DNA of 64,000 nt from Komagataeibacter melaceti (GTDB taxonomy: Bacteria > Pseudomonadota > Alphaproteobacteria > Acetobacterales > Acetobacteraceae). The notes beneath the pieces were generated by a model. The model saw nothing but the letters and a program-made list of their open reading frames with translations, did no database searches and was not told the DNA's origin. Where the stretch lies: NCBI RefSeq assembly GCF_003403295.1, contig NZ_QUWV01000041.1, forward strand, positions 52,727-116,726. The letters are read 5' to 3'. Made by a program: the position numbers and the translations under genes. Below, piece by piece: positions 30,222 through 39,993 of this stretch (the first letter of the stretch is position 1; each line of letters opens with the position of its first letter).

Positions 30222-31508
30222 ATGTGTGGACCGGACTGGCTGGAACAGGGCATGAACCATGTCTGGCTGCCCTATACCCAGATGCGCACCACCCTGCCCC
30301 CCCTGCCCGCCATGGGCACGCGGGGCTGCACCATTACCCTGGCAGACGGGAGGGAACTGGTGGATGGCATCGCCTCGTGGTGGACGGCGTGCCATGGTTA
30401 TAACCACCCGCATATCCGCGCGGCGGTGGCGACACAGCTTGAGCGCATGCCCCATGTCATGTTTGGCGGGCTGGTCAATGAACCGGCGCTGACACTGGCC
30501 ACAAGGCTGGCCAGCATGCTGCCCGGCGATCTGGAGCGGGTGTTTTTTACCGATTCCGGTTCCGTCGCGGTCGAGGTCGCGATGAAAATGGCCATCCAGT
30601 ACTGGCTCAACCGTGGCCGGACGGGGCGGACACGGCTGGTTGCCTTCCGGGGTGGCTACCACGGCGATACGATGGCCACCATGGCCGTGTGCGACCCGGA
30701 GGAAGGCATGCACAGCCTGTACCAGGGCGCGCTACCGGAACATTTCATCGCGGACCTGCCAGTCGATGAGACCAGCACGCAGGCGCTCGATGCCCTGCTG
30801 CGCCAGTCGGGTGACAGTATTGCCGCCATTATTGTCGAACCACTGGTACAGGGCGCAGGCGGGATGCTGTTCCATGCGCCCGAGGTGCTGCGCAGGCTGC
30901 GCGAACTTGCGGACCGGCACGGCGTGCTACTGATACTTGATGAGATTTTTACGGGGTTTGGCCGCACCGGCACCCTGTTCGCATGCGAACAGGCGGGGAT
31001 CGTGCCCGATATCATCACCCTGTCAAAGGCCCTGACCGGGGGCACCATGGCGCTGGCGGCAACGGTCGCGCGCCGCCATGTATTCGAGGCCTTCCTGTCC
31101 GACAATCCGCTGCATGCCCTGATGCATGGCCCGACCTTCATGGCCAATGCCCTTGCCTGCGCCAGCGCCAATGCATCGCTTGACCTGTTTGCGAGTGAAC
31201 CCCGTCTGGAACAGGTCGGTCGCATAAGCGAACAGATGCGCGCCGAACTCGAATCCTGTCGTGGCCTGCCCCATGTGGTGGATGTGCGTGTAATGGGGGC
31301 GATTGGCGTGGTGGAACTTGAACGCATAGGCGATATGAATGCACTCAAAAGCGCGCTGATCGCACAGGGTGTGTGGGTACGACCGTTCCGGAATATCGTG
31401 TATCTGACCCCGGCCTTTACAATAACGCCCGCTGAACTGACGCGGCTGACCACGGCCATTCATACGGTCCTGTCACAATCCGCGCCTGATACGGCGCATC
31501 GGTGCTAG
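30222..31508 (+). CDS. bioA: adenosylmethionine-8-amino-7-oxononanoate aminotransferase
   Basis: PLP aminotransferase using S-adenosylmethionine as amino donor to convert KAPA to DAPA in biotin synthesis. 428 residues from ATG 30222 with GGAGA upstream. It has VWLPYTQM at the start, DGIASWWTACHGYNHP, FRGGYHGDT, LDEIFTGFGRTG, and the PLP lysine in TLSKALTGG. With bioF, the BioH-like esterase and bioCD it forms a divergon covering all steps to dethiobiotin. The final enzyme, bioB, is not in this window. Confidence 0.96.
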   Translation: MCGPDWLEQGMNHVWLPYTQMRTTLPPLPAMGTRGCTITLADGRELVDGIASWWTACHGYNHPHIRAAVATQLERMPHVMFGGLVNEPALTLATRLASMLPGDLERVFFTDSGSVAVEVAMKMAIQYWLNRGRTGRTRLVAFRGGYHGDTMATMAVCDPEEGMHSLYQGALPEHFIADLPVDETSTQALDALLRQSGDSIAAIIVEPLVQGAGGMLFHAPEVLRRLRELADRHGVLLILDEIFTGFGRTGTLFACEQAGIVPDIITLSKALTGGTMALAATVARRHVFEAFLSDNPLHALMHGPTFMANALACASANASLDLFASEPRLEQVGRISEQMRAELESCRGLPHVVDVRVMGAIGVVELERIGDMNALKSALIAQGVWVRPFRNIVYLTPAFTITPAELTRLTTAIHTVLSQSAPDTAHRC

Positions 31509-31541
31509 GCCATTGGGGACGGAACTGGTATAGAAAGCAAC

Positions 31542-31799
31542 ATGACTTTCTTTCAGCATCGATCCTGGCGCATGACCAATCATGACAGCAAGCGACAGAT
31601 CGTGCTGAAAATCCTGTCGGATGGAAAAGCGCGGTCGGTCAGGGAAATAGGTGACCTGTTTCCCGAACTGGGCACCTATCACGCCCGTCTCGCCCTGCAG
31701 GCGCTGCGTAACCAGGGGCTGGTTACCGTGGAAGACGCGCCCGATGCCCGTGACGGGCGTGCGCGCAAGGTCTGGCGACTGGTTGACGACCGGGGCTGA
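31542..31799 (+). CDS. small winged-helix-like protein, function unknown
   Basis: 85 residues (75 if translation starts at ATG 31572). The core VREIGDLFPELGTYHARLALQALRNQGLVTVEDAP has the layout of a winged helix-turn-helix, with a following basic wing (DGRARKVWRLV). It could be a DNA-binding regulator. It lies 33 bases after bioA on the same strand, so a role in biotin control is possible but unsupported. No family name is recognised. Confidence 0.55.
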   Translation: MTFFQHRSWRMTNHDSKRQIVLKILSDGKARSVREIGDLFPELGTYHARLALQALRNQGLVTVEDAPDARDGRARKVWRLVDDRG

Positions 31800-31862
31800 A
31801 ACAGTCCCAATAGTCTTTACAGGCCCGGTTTTTCTTCAGGCATGTATCCATGTAATCCGTAA

Positions 31863-31893
31863 TGGTCCCGCGTCGGTAGCCGCAGCGGGACCA
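31863..31893. terminator. hairpin between small HTH gene and DUF4167 gene
   Basis: TGGTCCCGC at 31863-31871 pairs with GCGGGACCA at 31885-31893, with a 13-base loop, in the gap between convergent genes. There is no T-run on either side. Confidence 0.4.
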
Positions 31894-31901
31894 GCCGTGA
31901 A

Positions 31902-32468
31902 TCAGGACGGCGAGGATTCCAGTTCTTCGTTATTCTTTTCAACCGGGGGCTTGGTCCGGCGGCGCGGCATGCGGGGCGGGCGCGGCGCGGGTGCGGCGGC
32001 TGCGGGTTCCGGTGCTTCGGCCACGCTGGGCTGGGGGGCCGTTTCCGGCGGTTCGGCTGCCGGCTGCTGCTGGGCGGCGGGCTGTTCCGGTGTTTCTTCC
32101 GGTGTGGTGTCGGTGTTCTGGCGGTTATCGGCCGGGCGGGACTGCTGCTGGCGCGGGGCCATGCGTTCCTGACGTTCCTGCTGGCTCTGCTGTGCCGCCT
32201 GGGTCATGGCGTTCAGTATGCGGAAGTAATGTTCGGCATGCTGGAAGTAGGCTTCCGCCATGACACGATCACCAGTGCTGCTGGCATCGCGACCAAGCTG
32301 GAGATATTTTTCAAACAGTTGCTGCGCTGTGCCGCGTACACGCAGGTCAGGCCCATTACTGTCAAAGACATGGTTGCGGTTCAACGGGATCTGGCCATTA
32401 TTATGGCGTACGCTTCCGCCATTGCTGCCGCCCGAACGATGGTGACGGCCTCGCATGCGTTTCATGTT
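31902..32468 (-). CDS. DUF4167 family RNA-associated-like protein
   Basis: About 188 residues; the start is uncertain (ATG 32468, ATG 32462 or GTG 32486). The N-terminal MKRMRGRHHR and GPDLRVRGTAQQLFEKY followed by AEAYFQHAEHYFRIL are the DUF4167 signature. The second half is low-complexity, rich in Gln, Pro, Ala and Glu, and ends in a basic patch. Function is unknown, though the gene lies beside prmC in many alphaproteobacteria, as here. The basic N-terminus suggests RNA or ribosome association, which is an inference. Confidence 0.82.
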   Translation of the reverse strand, partial: NMKRMRGRHHRSGGSNGGSVRHNNGQIPLNRNHVFDSNGPDLRVRGTAQQLFEKYLQLGRDASSTGDRVMAEAYFQHAEHYFRILNAMTQAAQQSQQERQERMAPRQQQSRPADNRQNTDTTPEETPEQPAAQQQPAAEPPETAPQPSVAEAPEPAAAAPAPRPPRMPRRRTKPPVEKNNEELESSPS

Positions 32469-32736
32469 CATAAGCTGTCGCAGCACTTTCCTGTTGCCGG
32501 TCGCCGGCGCTGCCCTGGACCGTGGGGCGGTCTGCCCGTCCCGTCTGTTGCATATTGATGGCCCGGTGCAACACCGGACGCGGATCCCTGAACCATGGCG
32601 GAACCAACATGGTTCATCTTGCCAGTTTTTTTATTTTGCAATCGGGATCGATCGCGCGGGAGTGGAGTGGCCGTTAATCTGCCTTCCGTCTTCCCTGCAC
32701 GCCTGCAATATAACCCGCACGGTTCTTTCTGCCAAA

Positions 32737-33600
32737 TTATTTTTTTACGACCAGCGCGCGTCCTATCCCCCCCAGATCGGGGCGGATTTCCGTCACCTCC
32801 AGCCCGGCCGCGCGCATGATGGCGGATACATCCTCCCCCTGCCCTATGCCCAGTTCCAGCACCGCGATTCCACCCGGGGCAAACAGGCCGGGCAGCGCGT
32901 TCCCCAGCGCACGATAGGCGACAAGCCCATCCTCGCCCCCATCCAGCGCGCGGGCGGGTTCGTGCTCCACGACATCGGGCATGAGTCCGGCCAGGTCCTC
33001 ATGCGGGATGTAGGGCGGGTTGCTCAGCACAAGGTCAAATGGTCCCGTCACGGCATCGGCCCAGTTGCAGCAGACCGTAGTACAGCGCGCGCCCAGCCCG
33101 TTGCGGGTGGCGTTGCGTGCGGCAAGGGCTGCGGCCTGTGGCGCAAGGTCGGTCCCGATTGCCGATGCCCGGGGATATTCCGCCAGCACCGCCAGCATCA
33201 GGCACCCCGTGCCGGTGCCGATATCAAGCACGCGCAGCGGTGCATTGCGGTCGGGCAGATGGTCCAGCACCGCCTCGACCAGTGTTTCACTATCGCCGCG
33301 CGGGATCAGGGTATGGCGGGAGACTTCAAGGTCGAGCGTCCAGAAACCGGCCTGTCCGGTAATATAGGCCATTGGTTCATGGCGCAGGCGGCGTGCCAGA
33401 ATATGGTCAAGGGTTTCAGCGGCGGCAGCGGGCAGCGTGTCGATACGTAGCAGGCCGGCCAGATCGGTCCGTGCCGCATGGGCGGCCAATAGCCGGGCCT
33501 CGCGTTGCGGGGCTTCGATGCCCGCTTCACGCAACCGGGTTGTGGCGGCAAGCAGGGCCTGGCGCAAATTTGTGGGCGCGGGTGTCGTGACATCTTTCAT
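32737..33600 (-). CDS. prmC: peptide chain release factor glutamine methyltransferase PrmC
   Basis: SAM-dependent enzyme that methylates the glutamine of the GGQ motif in release factors RF1 and RF2, increasing termination efficiency. 287 residues from ATG 33600. It has IPRGDSETLVEAVL, SAM motif LDIGTGTGCLMLAVL, and the catalytic LSNPPYIP. Its substrate gene prfA lies just upstream on the same strand but separated by an oppositely oriented gene, so the two cannot share a simple transcript without reading through it antisense. The open frame to 33831 overlaps that gene and is not used. Confidence 0.95.
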   Translation of the reverse strand: MKDVTTPAPTNLRQALLAATTRLREAGIEAPQREARLLAAHAARTDLAGLLRIDTLPAAAAETLDHILARRLRHEPMAYITGQAGFWTLDLEVSRHTLIPRGDSETLVEAVLDHLPDRNAPLRVLDIGTGTGCLMLAVLAEYPRASAIGTDLAPQAAALAARNATRNGLGARCTTVCCNWADAVTGPFDLVLSNPPYIPHEDLAGLMPDVVEHEPARALDGGEDGLVAYRALGNALPGLFAPGGIAVLELGIGQGEDVSAIMRAAGLEVTEIRPDLGGIGRALVVKK

Positions 33601-33631
33601 CGTGGCCACTTTCCCTTCATATCTTGGAATC

Positions 33632-34096
33632 ATGCAAACGCCCGCCCTCTCATCCCGCCTTGTACGAACCGTCGCCATGACCCTGCTGTGCATGGGGATC
33701 GGCATGCCCGCCTTCGCCGGTTCCTTCGATGTGGAAGACGGGTGCAGTCCTGACGAGGTTTCGGAAGTATCGCGGCTGTATGTGGATGAACAGCTTGTCG
33801 CGACATTCCGCCTCGACCAGGAACATGCCACCCAGACCGCCCATGTCGAGACCCCGATGGGACGGACAACCCACAGCTACGCCCTGTGTGGTGAAATCAC
33901 CATCCGCCGCCCGGAGGGAAAGGTCGAGATCCACCAGGTCAGTGGCGAAGGCGTGCTGCATGAACCCGACGGGCACCATCTGGTGGCGCTGGGTGCGCGC
34001 AACTTCACCCAGTTCTACCTTGCCGACCCGGATGACCCGGAGGTGGCGGAACGTCATCCCGGCCCCAGTTCGCTCTGTGCGCCACCCACATCATAA
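33632..34096 (+). CDS. exported protein of unknown function
   Basis: 154 residues from ATG 33632, starting with a clear signal peptide: a basic n-region, the hydrophobic stretch TVAMTLLCMGIGMP, and a probable cleavage after AFA. The mature part holds two or three cysteines (GCSPDE, YALCGE, SSLCAP) that could form a disulfide, and beta-rich stretches such as EITIRRPEGKVEIHQVSGEGVL. I recognise no family. It sits on the plus strand between prmC and prfA, 31 bases divergent from prmC and 18 bases convergent with prfA. Upstream frame to 33437 is prmC shadow. Confidence 0.7.
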   Translation: MQTPALSSRLVRTVAMTLLCMGIGMPAFAGSFDVEDGCSPDEVSEVSRLYVDEQLVATFRLDQEHATQTAHVETPMGRTTHSYALCGEITIRRPEGKVEIHQVSGEGVLHEPDGHHLVALGARNFTQFYLADPDDPEVAERHPGPSSLCAPPTS

Positions 34097-34114
34097 GGGC
34101 GGTGTGCCGGTGTT

Positions 34115-35176
34115 CTAGCCGTCATCCGCCGCCAGCAGCGCGGCCTGTTCTTCCTGTGTCAGCGCATCGACGAACTCATCAAGTTCGCCCGCCATGACCC
34201 GGTCAATCTTGTACAGCGTCAGGCCGATACGGTGGTCGGTCACCCGGCCCTGCGGGAAGTTGTAGGTGCGGATGCGTTCGGAGCGGTCGCCCGTGCCAAC
34301 CTGCGCGCGGCGGTCGGCGGCGCGGCTTTCATGGGCGGCGGCGCGGTTGCGCTCATACAGGCGCGCACGCAGGATCTTCATGGCCTTGGCACGGTTCTTG
34401 TGCTGGCTCTTTTCTTCCTGCATCGCCACCACGATGTTGGTGGGCAGATGGGTGATGCGCACGGCACTTTCGGTCTTGTTGACGTGCTGCCCCCCTGCCC
34501 CTGATGCCCGATAGACATCAATGCGCAGGTCGGTCTCGTTCACCTCCACATCCACTTCTTCCGCTTCGGGCAGGACCGCCACGGTTACGGTGGAGGTATG
34601 GATGCGGCCCTGGCTTTCGGTCGCGGGCACGCGCTGCACACGATGCACGCCGGATTCATATTTCAGCCGTGCGAACACGCCACGCCCGGTAATGCTGGCA
34701 ATCCCCTCGCGCAGGCCACCCAGTTCCGACTGGTCATATTCCAGTATTTCAAACCGCCAGCCACGCTGGTCGGCATAGCGCTGGTAGGCGCCAAACAGTT
34801 CAGCCGCAAACAGGCCCGCCTCGTCGCCCCCGGCGGCGGGGCGGATTTCAAGTATGGCGCTGCGTTCATCCGCTTCGTCACGCGGCAGCATGGCAAGGCG
34901 GATGTCGTGGCGCAGGGTCGGGATGCGGGTGCGCAGCGTATCCAGTTCAGCCTGCGCGAGTTCACGCATTTCGGGGTCTTCGAGCATCTGGCTGGCGTCA
35001 TGTTCCGCCTGCTCGGCCTCCCGCAGTGCGCCCACGCGGGCCACGATCGGCTCGAGTTCCGCATACTCGCGTGAGGCCTGGCTGAAGTCGGCCCCTGACA
35101 GCCCTTCCGCCAGAAGGGCCTGAAGTTCCTCGCAACGGGCGACGATGCGGTCAAGGCGGTCGTCAAACTTTGCCAC
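34115..35176 (-). CDS. prfA: peptide chain release factor 1
   Basis: Translation termination factor recognising UAA and UAG. 353 residues, standard length. The catalytic GGQ is in [18 protein letters not shown] and the codon-recognition loop region precedes it. The GTG start at 35176 follows a purine-rich GAGAGAG stretch and begins two bases after the hisS stop, so it is translationally linked to hisS. Confidence 0.97.
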   Translation of the reverse strand: MAKFDDRLDRIVARCEELQALLAEGLSGADFSQASREYAELEPIVARVGALREAEQAEHDASQMLEDPEMRELAQAELDTLRTRIPTLRHDIRLAMLPRDEADERSAILEIRPAAGGDEAGLFAAELFGAYQRYADQRGWRFEILEYDQSELGGLREGIASITGRGVFARLKYESGVHRVQRVPATESQGRIHTSTVTVAVLPEAEEVDVEVNETDLRIDVYRASGAGGQHVNKTESAVRITHLPTNIVVAMQEEKSQHKNRAKAMKILRARLYERNRAAAHESRAADRRAQVGTGDRSERIRTYNFPQGRVTDHRIGLTLYKIDRVMAGELDEFVDALTQEEQAALLAADDG

Positions 35177-35178
35177 GT

Positions 35179-36435
35179 TCAGGCTCTCTCGGGTGTTCCG
35201 GCCAGAAGGAAGGCGGCAATGTCCTCCATCCGCACCTCGGTCTGCTGCCCGCTGTCCAGATTTTTGACCTGCGCCACGCCACGGGCGATCTCGTCGCTGC
35301 CGATCACGATGGCATGGGTGGCGTTCATGCGGTTGGCGCGTTCCATGCGGCGCTTCATGTTGCCGCGATAGGAGGTCTCTGCCCGGATGTCCGCCGCGCG
35401 CAGGGCCTGCAGCACGGTAATGCTGGCGGCCTGCGCCTCATCCCCCATTGGCACGACGGCAACGGGGCGTGGCTCCGGCGGGGCTGATTCCAGCAGCATG
35501 GACAGGCGTTCAATGCCCCCGGCCCAGCCGATCGCGGGGGTTTTCGGCCCGCCCATTTCAGCCACGAGGCCGTCATACCGCCCCCCGGCCAGCACCGTGC
35601 CCTGCGCGCCAAGGCGGCTGGTCACGAATTCAAAGGCAGTATGCCCGTAATAGTCCAGCCCCCGCACGATGCGCGGGTTTTCCCGAAAGCGCACGCCCAT
35701 CAGGTCGAGCGTGCGGCGCAGCCCGTCCCAGAACGCCAAGGCGTCAGGTGTCAGGTACTGCGCGATCATGGGGGCGTCGGCCACCAGTGCGCGGTCCTTT
35801 TCATCCTTGCTGTCAAGGATGCGCAGGGGGTTGCGCTCCAGCCGTGACTGGCTATCGGCCGACAGGTCGGCGCGGTGCGCGCTGAAATAGGCAATGAGCG
35901 CGCTGCGCCACGCATCGCGGCTGGCCGCGTCGCCCAGCGTGTTGAGTTCGAGAACGGTCTCGCCCTCAATTCCCAGCGCGCGCAGCACATCGCGGCCCAT
36001 GGCGATCACTTCGGCATCGGCCAGAGGTTCTGCGGCCCCCAGCAGTTCCGCGCCAATCTGGTGGAACTGGCGGTAACGCCCCTTCTGCGGGCGTTCGTAG
36101 CGGAACATGGGGCCTGCGTAGAAGACCTTCTGCGGCAGGGACTGGGTCAGCCCGTTGGTGACCAGCGCCCGGCAGATGGCGGCCGTGCCCTCGGGGCGGA
36201 GGGTCAGGGATTCGCCGCCCCGGTCCTCGAAGGTGTACATTTCCTTGGAAACGACATCGGACGTATCGCCCAGTGAGCGTGAAAAGACCCGTGTATCTTC
36301 AAAAACCGGGGTGGACCATTCATCAAACCCATACAGGCTGACAACACGGCGCGCCGTTTCCACAACATGGGCAAAACGCCGGCGATCCTCACCGATCAGG
36401 TCATGGGTGCCACGAACGGGCTGAATACTGCTCAC
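35179..36435 (-). CDS. hisS: histidyl-tRNA synthetase
   Basis: Class II aminoacyl-tRNA synthetase charging tRNA-His; cytosolic dimer. About 418 residues from GTG 36435, chosen because AGGAA lies nine bases before it and the protein then begins [13 protein letters not shown]. An earlier GTG at 36453 would add six residues. It shows motif 2 [17 protein letters not shown], the histidine-specific [11 protein letters not shown], and motif 3 [13 protein letters not shown]. prfA follows with a two-base gap. Confidence 0.96.
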   Translation of the reverse strand: MSSIQPVRGTHDLIGEDRRRFAHVVETARRVVSLYGFDEWSTPVFEDTRVFSRSLGDTSDVVSKEMYTFEDRGGESLTLRPEGTAAICRALVTNGLTQSLPQKVFYAGPMFRYERPQKGRYRQFHQIGAELLGAAEPLADAEVIAMGRDVLRALGIEGETVLELNTLGDAASRDAWRSALIAYFSAHRADLSADSQSRLERNPLRILDSKDEKDRALVADAPMIAQYLTPDALAFWDGLRRTLDLMGVRFRENPRIVRGLDYYGHTAFEFVTSRLGAQGTVLAGGRYDGLVAEMGGPKTPAIGWAGGIERLSMLLESAPPEPRPVAVVPMGDEAQAASITVLQALRAADIRAETSYRGNMKRRMERANRMNATHAIVIGSDEIARGVAQVKNLDSGQQTEVRMEDIAAFLLAGTPERA

Positions 36436-36458
36436 TACGCGAAATTCCTGCACTGGGT

Positions 36459-36483
36459 CCGGCCTGCCTTACCGGCAGGCCGG
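36459..36483. repeat. stem-loop between ispG and hisS
   Basis: A perfect 10-base inverted repeat, CCGGCCTGCC (36459-36468) and GGCAGGCCGG (36474-36483), encloses a five-base loop just upstream of the hisS start. There is no T-tract. It could attenuate read-through from ispG or shape the hisS leader. Confidence 0.6.
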
Positions 36484-36517
36484 TAGATGGCGCGCCTTCA
36501 GTCGCGCGCCGCATGGC

Positions 36518-37678
36518 TCAGTCCGCGGGGGACATGGTGGCCTCACGGGCCATTTCTTCCGCCGGGGTGTTGGTTGCGTCTTCCGCCTGAAGTTCGGCGG
36601 CCTTCTTTTCCACCAGATCGACGATATGCTCGATCATGTCGCCTGCCGGCATGGTGTGGTCCTGCCGCCCGGCGGAATAGACCATGTGGCGGCCGGAGCC
36701 ACCGCCGGTTACGCCAATATCGGTCATCAGCGCCTCACCGGGGCCATTGACCACGCAGCCGATGATGGAAAGGGTCAGCGGCGTCTTGATATGGGCCAGC
36801 CGGTCTTCCAGCGTCTGCACGGTCTGGATCACGTTGAAGCCCTGACGCGCGCAGGACGGGCAGGAAATGATCTTAACACCACGGTGGCGCAGGCCCAGTG
36901 ACTTCAGGATGTCCCAGCCGACCAGCACTTCCTCTTCCGGCTCGGCCGAAAGCGAGACACGCATGGTGTCACCCACGCCCGCCCACAGCAGGTTGCCAAG
37001 CCCGATGGAGGACTTGACCGTGCCCGCGCGCTTGCTGCCAGCCTCGGTAATGCCGATATGCAGCGGATGGTCGCATACATCGGCAAGCTGCTGGTAGGCC
37101 GCGACCGCAAGGAACACGTCCGACGCCTTCACGCTGATCTTGAATTCATGGAAGTCATGATCTTCAAGGATCTTGGCGTGTTCCAGCGCGCTTTCCACCA
37201 GCGCGTCGGGGTTGGGTTCGCCGTATTTCTCAAGCAGGTGCTTTTCCAGCGAACCGGCGTTCACGCCAATGCGGATGGAGCAGTTATGGTCCTTCGCCGC
37301 ATTGACGACCTCGCGCACACGCTCGGCGCTGCCGATGTTGCCGGGGTTGATGCGCAGGCACGCGGCCCCGGCCTTCGCGGCCTCGATGGCGCGTTTGTAG
37401 TGGAAGTGGATGTCAGCCACGATGGGGACATTCACCTCACGCACGATTTCGGCCAGTGCCGCCGTGCTTTCCTCATCGGGGCAGGACACGCGCACGATGT
37501 CCACGCCCGCCAGTTCCGCGCGGCGGATCTGGGCGATCGTGGCCTCGGCGTCGGTTGTCAGCGTGTTGGTCATGGTCTGGACCGAAACCGGGGCATCCCC
37601 CCCGACCGGCACATTGCCGACATGGATCTGCCGCGACTTGCGGCGTTCGATGTGCTGATAAGGACGATAGCTGCTCAT
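36518..37678 (-). CDS. ispG: 4-hydroxy-3-methylbut-2-enyl diphosphate synthase
   Basis: Fe-S enzyme of the MEP isoprenoid pathway, converting MEcPP to HMBPP. 386 residues. It begins [16 protein letters not shown]; the 4Fe-4S cysteines are in [10 protein letters not shown] and [10 protein letters not shown]. The C-terminal 30 residues (Glu/Ala/Met-rich) extend past the conserved core. It lies downstream of the lysC-rodZ-like cluster on the same strand, 129 bases after the rodZ-like gene, and upstream of hisS. Confidence 0.97.
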   Translation of the reverse strand: MSSYRPYQHIERRKSRQIHVGNVPVGGDAPVSVQTMTNTLTTDAEATIAQIRRAELAGVDIVRVSCPDEESTAALAEIVREVNVPIVADIHFHYKRAIEAAKAGAACLRINPGNIGSAERVREVVNAAKDHNCSIRIGVNAGSLEKHLLEKYGEPNPDALVESALEHAKILEDHDFHEFKISVKASDVFLAVAAYQQLADVCDHPLHIGITEAGSKRAGTVKSSIGLGNLLWAGVGDTMRVSLSAEPEEEVLVGWDILKSLGLRHRGVKIISCPSCARQGFNVIQTVQTLEDRLAHIKTPLTLSIIGCVVNGPGEALMTDIGVTGGGSGRHMVYSAGRQDHTMPAGDMIEHIVDLVEKKAAELQAEDATNTPAEEMAREATMSPAD

Positions 37679-37807
37679 TCTGTGCCCTCCAGATAAGGCG
37701 GCGGTTTCGGCTCCGGCCCGCTATGGCGGGGCGCGGCGTGGTCCGGGGTCTGTAACATGCCGTTTTTGGCATGCGCCCCGGAGTGGACCATGCCAGAGAA
37801 GACCATT

Positions 37808-38896
37808 CTACTCCGGATCAACATGCGGCGGGAGGGGCGATGGCGGATTATTGCCATTTCCCGTTACGGGTGGCGCAACCGGCACAGCCTGCGCACGCAG
37901 GACGGACCCATCCGCCACTGCCTGCGGGGTCAGCACGATGTTGCGCCTGACTTCCCCGTTCCGCCCCAGTGGCTGTGTTGTAACCCCTGCGGCGGAAAGT
38001 GTCAGCCCACCCGCGTTGCCAACTGTCAGTTCAAGTCCGGACAGGCCCTGTGGTGTCTGCCATGTCTCACCGGGCTGGAGGACATGGTCATAGAGCACCG
38101 GGCCGCCGGGCTTGCGCACCTGCACCCATGTCGGGGCGGTCGCGCTCAGGGTAATGCTGTCCGTGGGGGCGGGCGTCGGCTCCGGCACCTGCGCGGGAAC
38201 GGGATCACCCCCCATCTTTTCCAGTTGGGGCGCGGGCGTGGGAGCCAGCGGGACCGGTGCGGGCGCCGTGGCCGGGGGTGTGGCGGGCGTGCCGGTCAGG
38301 GCCTCGCGTTCCTGCGGTGGCAGGGGCTGCGGCGGGGGCACCGGCTGTTCATCGGCCGGCGGCAGGACGGATGCCACCTGCGGCGATGCCGTCGTGGCCG
38401 AGGAAAGTCCCGGCAGCGTCAGCCGGGCTGGCGCATCATGGTTGACATCGGGCGATCCGGTCAGCCGGTACCAGCCCGCATAGGCGCCCACCAGAATGAC
38501 GATGCCGCATAACAGCAGCACGCCCGTCGGCAGCCCGCGATCGGGCAGCGGCACGGGAAAGGAGAGTTCGGCGCGGCGGGTGAACGCACCACGGCTTTCG
38601 GCCTTGAAGCGTTCGACAAGCGGTTCGGGATTCAGGCCAAGGGCCTTGGCGTACGTGCGCAGGAAACCCACGGCATAGGCGCTGCCGGGTAGCTCACCGG
38701 GGCGACCACCCTCCAGCGCTTCCAGATAGGACAGGCGGATGCGCAGCCAGGCCGCGACATCAGGCAGTTTCCAGCCCATTTCCTCCCGCTTCGCGCGCAG
38801 TTCGTCACCAACCGATGAAGGCGCTGCCTTCCCGGCTTCGGGTGTTGCGTCTGGCGTCGCGGGGGTGGATCGGAACATGCGCTTGCCGTCGCTCAT
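37808..38896 (-). CDS. RodZ-like helix-turn-helix membrane protein
   Basis: 362 residues with the RodZ layout. A cytoplasmic HTH_25-type domain comes first (VGDELRAKREEMGWKLPDVA near 29-48, then SAYAVGFLRTYAKALGL). One membrane helix (about residues 125-145), a long proline-rich linker and a C-terminal DUF4115 domain follow (SATAPTWVQVRKPGG). RodZ links MreB to cell-wall synthesis in rod-shaped cells, so a shape role is likely. Its ATG overlaps the stop of the nitronate monooxygenase gene (ATGA). The linker is longer and more repetitive than usual. Confidence 0.85.
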   Translation of the reverse strand: MSDGKRMFRSTPATPDATPEAGKAAPSSVGDELRAKREEMGWKLPDVAAWLRIRLSYLEALEGGRPGELPGSAYAVGFLRTYAKALGLNPEPLVERFKAESRGAFTRRAELSFPVPLPDRGLPTGVLLLCGIVILVGAYAGWYRLTGSPDVNHDAPARLTLPGLSSATTASPQVASVLPPADEQPVPPPQPLPPQEREALTGTPATPPATAPAPVPLAPTPAPQLEKMGGDPVPAQVPEPTPAPTDSITLSATAPTWVQVRKPGGPVLYDHVLQPGETWQTPQGLSGLELTVGNAGGLTLSAAGVTTQPLGRNGEVRRNIVLTPQAVADGSVLRAQAVPVAPPVTGNGNNPPSPLPPHVDPE

Positions 38897-39993
38897 CCGT
38901 GGCGTGCCCTCTCCTCCTGCCGGATCAGGGCGTCAATGGCCTGATCGACCAGTTCCCTGATGATTTCGGCAACCGGCTGCTCAGCCGTAATCATGCCGAC
39001 CGACTGGCCCGCCATGACCGAACCGTTTTCCACATCGCCTTCAATCACCGCGCGGCGCAGGGAACCGGCCCAGAAGTGCTCGATGTCAAGCTGTGCGGCT
39101 TCCTTGGTCAGTTTCCCGGCCTGGAAGCGGCGTAGCGTCTCGGCCTGATGCTGGAGGAAGTTGCGCGTACCCGCATTGTTCAGCCCGCGCACGGGAATGA
39201 CGGGAAAACGCTCGTCAAGCTGGACGGATGTTACTGCGTCACGTGCGTTGGCGCGGATGAACGCCTTCTTGAAGCGTTCATGAGCAATGCTCTCGCGTGA
39301 TGCGGCAAAGCGCGTGCCAAGCTGCGCACCGGACGCCCCGAGTTCAAGGTAGGACAGGATCGCATCCCCCCGGCCCAGTCCGCCCGCGACAAAGATCGGC
39401 ACATCATGGATATGCGGCAGGATTTCCTGCGCCAGCACGGTCAGGGAAACCGGGCCGACATGCCCGCCCGCTTCCGATCCCTCGATCACCAGCGCATCGA
39501 CGCCCAGCCGGACCAGGCGCTTGGCCAGCACCAGCGCAGGCGCAAAGGCGATGACTTTCGCCCCGCCTTCCTTGATGGCGCGGATGACCGGCCCCGGCGG
39601 GATTCCGCCCGCCAGCACCACATGGGTAATGCCCGCATCCAGGCAGACGCGCACAAGGTCATCAAGCCGGGGGTGCATGGTGATCAGGTTGACGCCAAAC
39701 GGGCGGCTGGTCAGGGCCTGTGTGGCAGCGATTTCCTCGGCCAGCCGTTCCGGCTCCATCGCGCCGCAGGCGAGCACGCCAAAGCCGCCCGCATTGGAAA
39801 TGGCGGAGACGAGATGGCGCTCGCTGACCCACGACATGGCACCCGCCAGAATCGCGTATTCACTGCCAAGGAAGCGTGTGCCCCGGCCACACAGGTGGTC
39901 GAGCCGTGCACGGGCTTCCGCCCGGCGGGCGGGATCGGCCATGGCGGCTGTGATGTCGGATGTGCCGGGGGCTGTCATGTCAGTGCTGCTCAC
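38893..39993 (-). CDS. nitronate monooxygenase family protein
   Basis: FMN-dependent TIM-barrel enzyme, 366 residues, of the nitronate monooxygenase (formerly 2-nitropropane dioxygenase) family. It shows AGAMSWVSERHLVSAISNAG at the start of the barrel and the flavin phosphate-binding EGSEAGGHVGP, followed by VAGGLGRGD. The family detoxifies alkyl nitronates such as propionate-3-nitronate, but members vary and some act as enoyl-ACP reductases. Both ends overlap neighbours by four bases (lysC stop and rodZ-like start), so it is co-translated with them. Exact substrate is unknown. Confidence 0.88.
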   Translation of the reverse strand: MSSTDMTAPGTSDITAAMADPARRAEARARLDHLCGRGTRFLGSEYAILAGAMSWVSERHLVSAISNAGGFGVLACGAMEPERLAEEIAATQALTSRPFGVNLITMHPRLDDLVRVCLDAGITHVVLAGGIPPGPVIRAIKEGGAKVIAFAPALVLAKRLVRLGVDALVIEGSEAGGHVGPVSLTVLAQEILPHIHDVPIFVAGGLGRGDAILSYLELGASGAQLGTRFAASRESIAHERFKKAFIRANARDAVTSVQLDERFPVIPVRGLNNAGTRNFLQHQAETLRRFQAGKLTKEAAQLDIEHFWAGSLRRAVIEGDVENGSVMAGQSVGMITAEQPVAEIIRELVDQAIDALIRQEERARHG

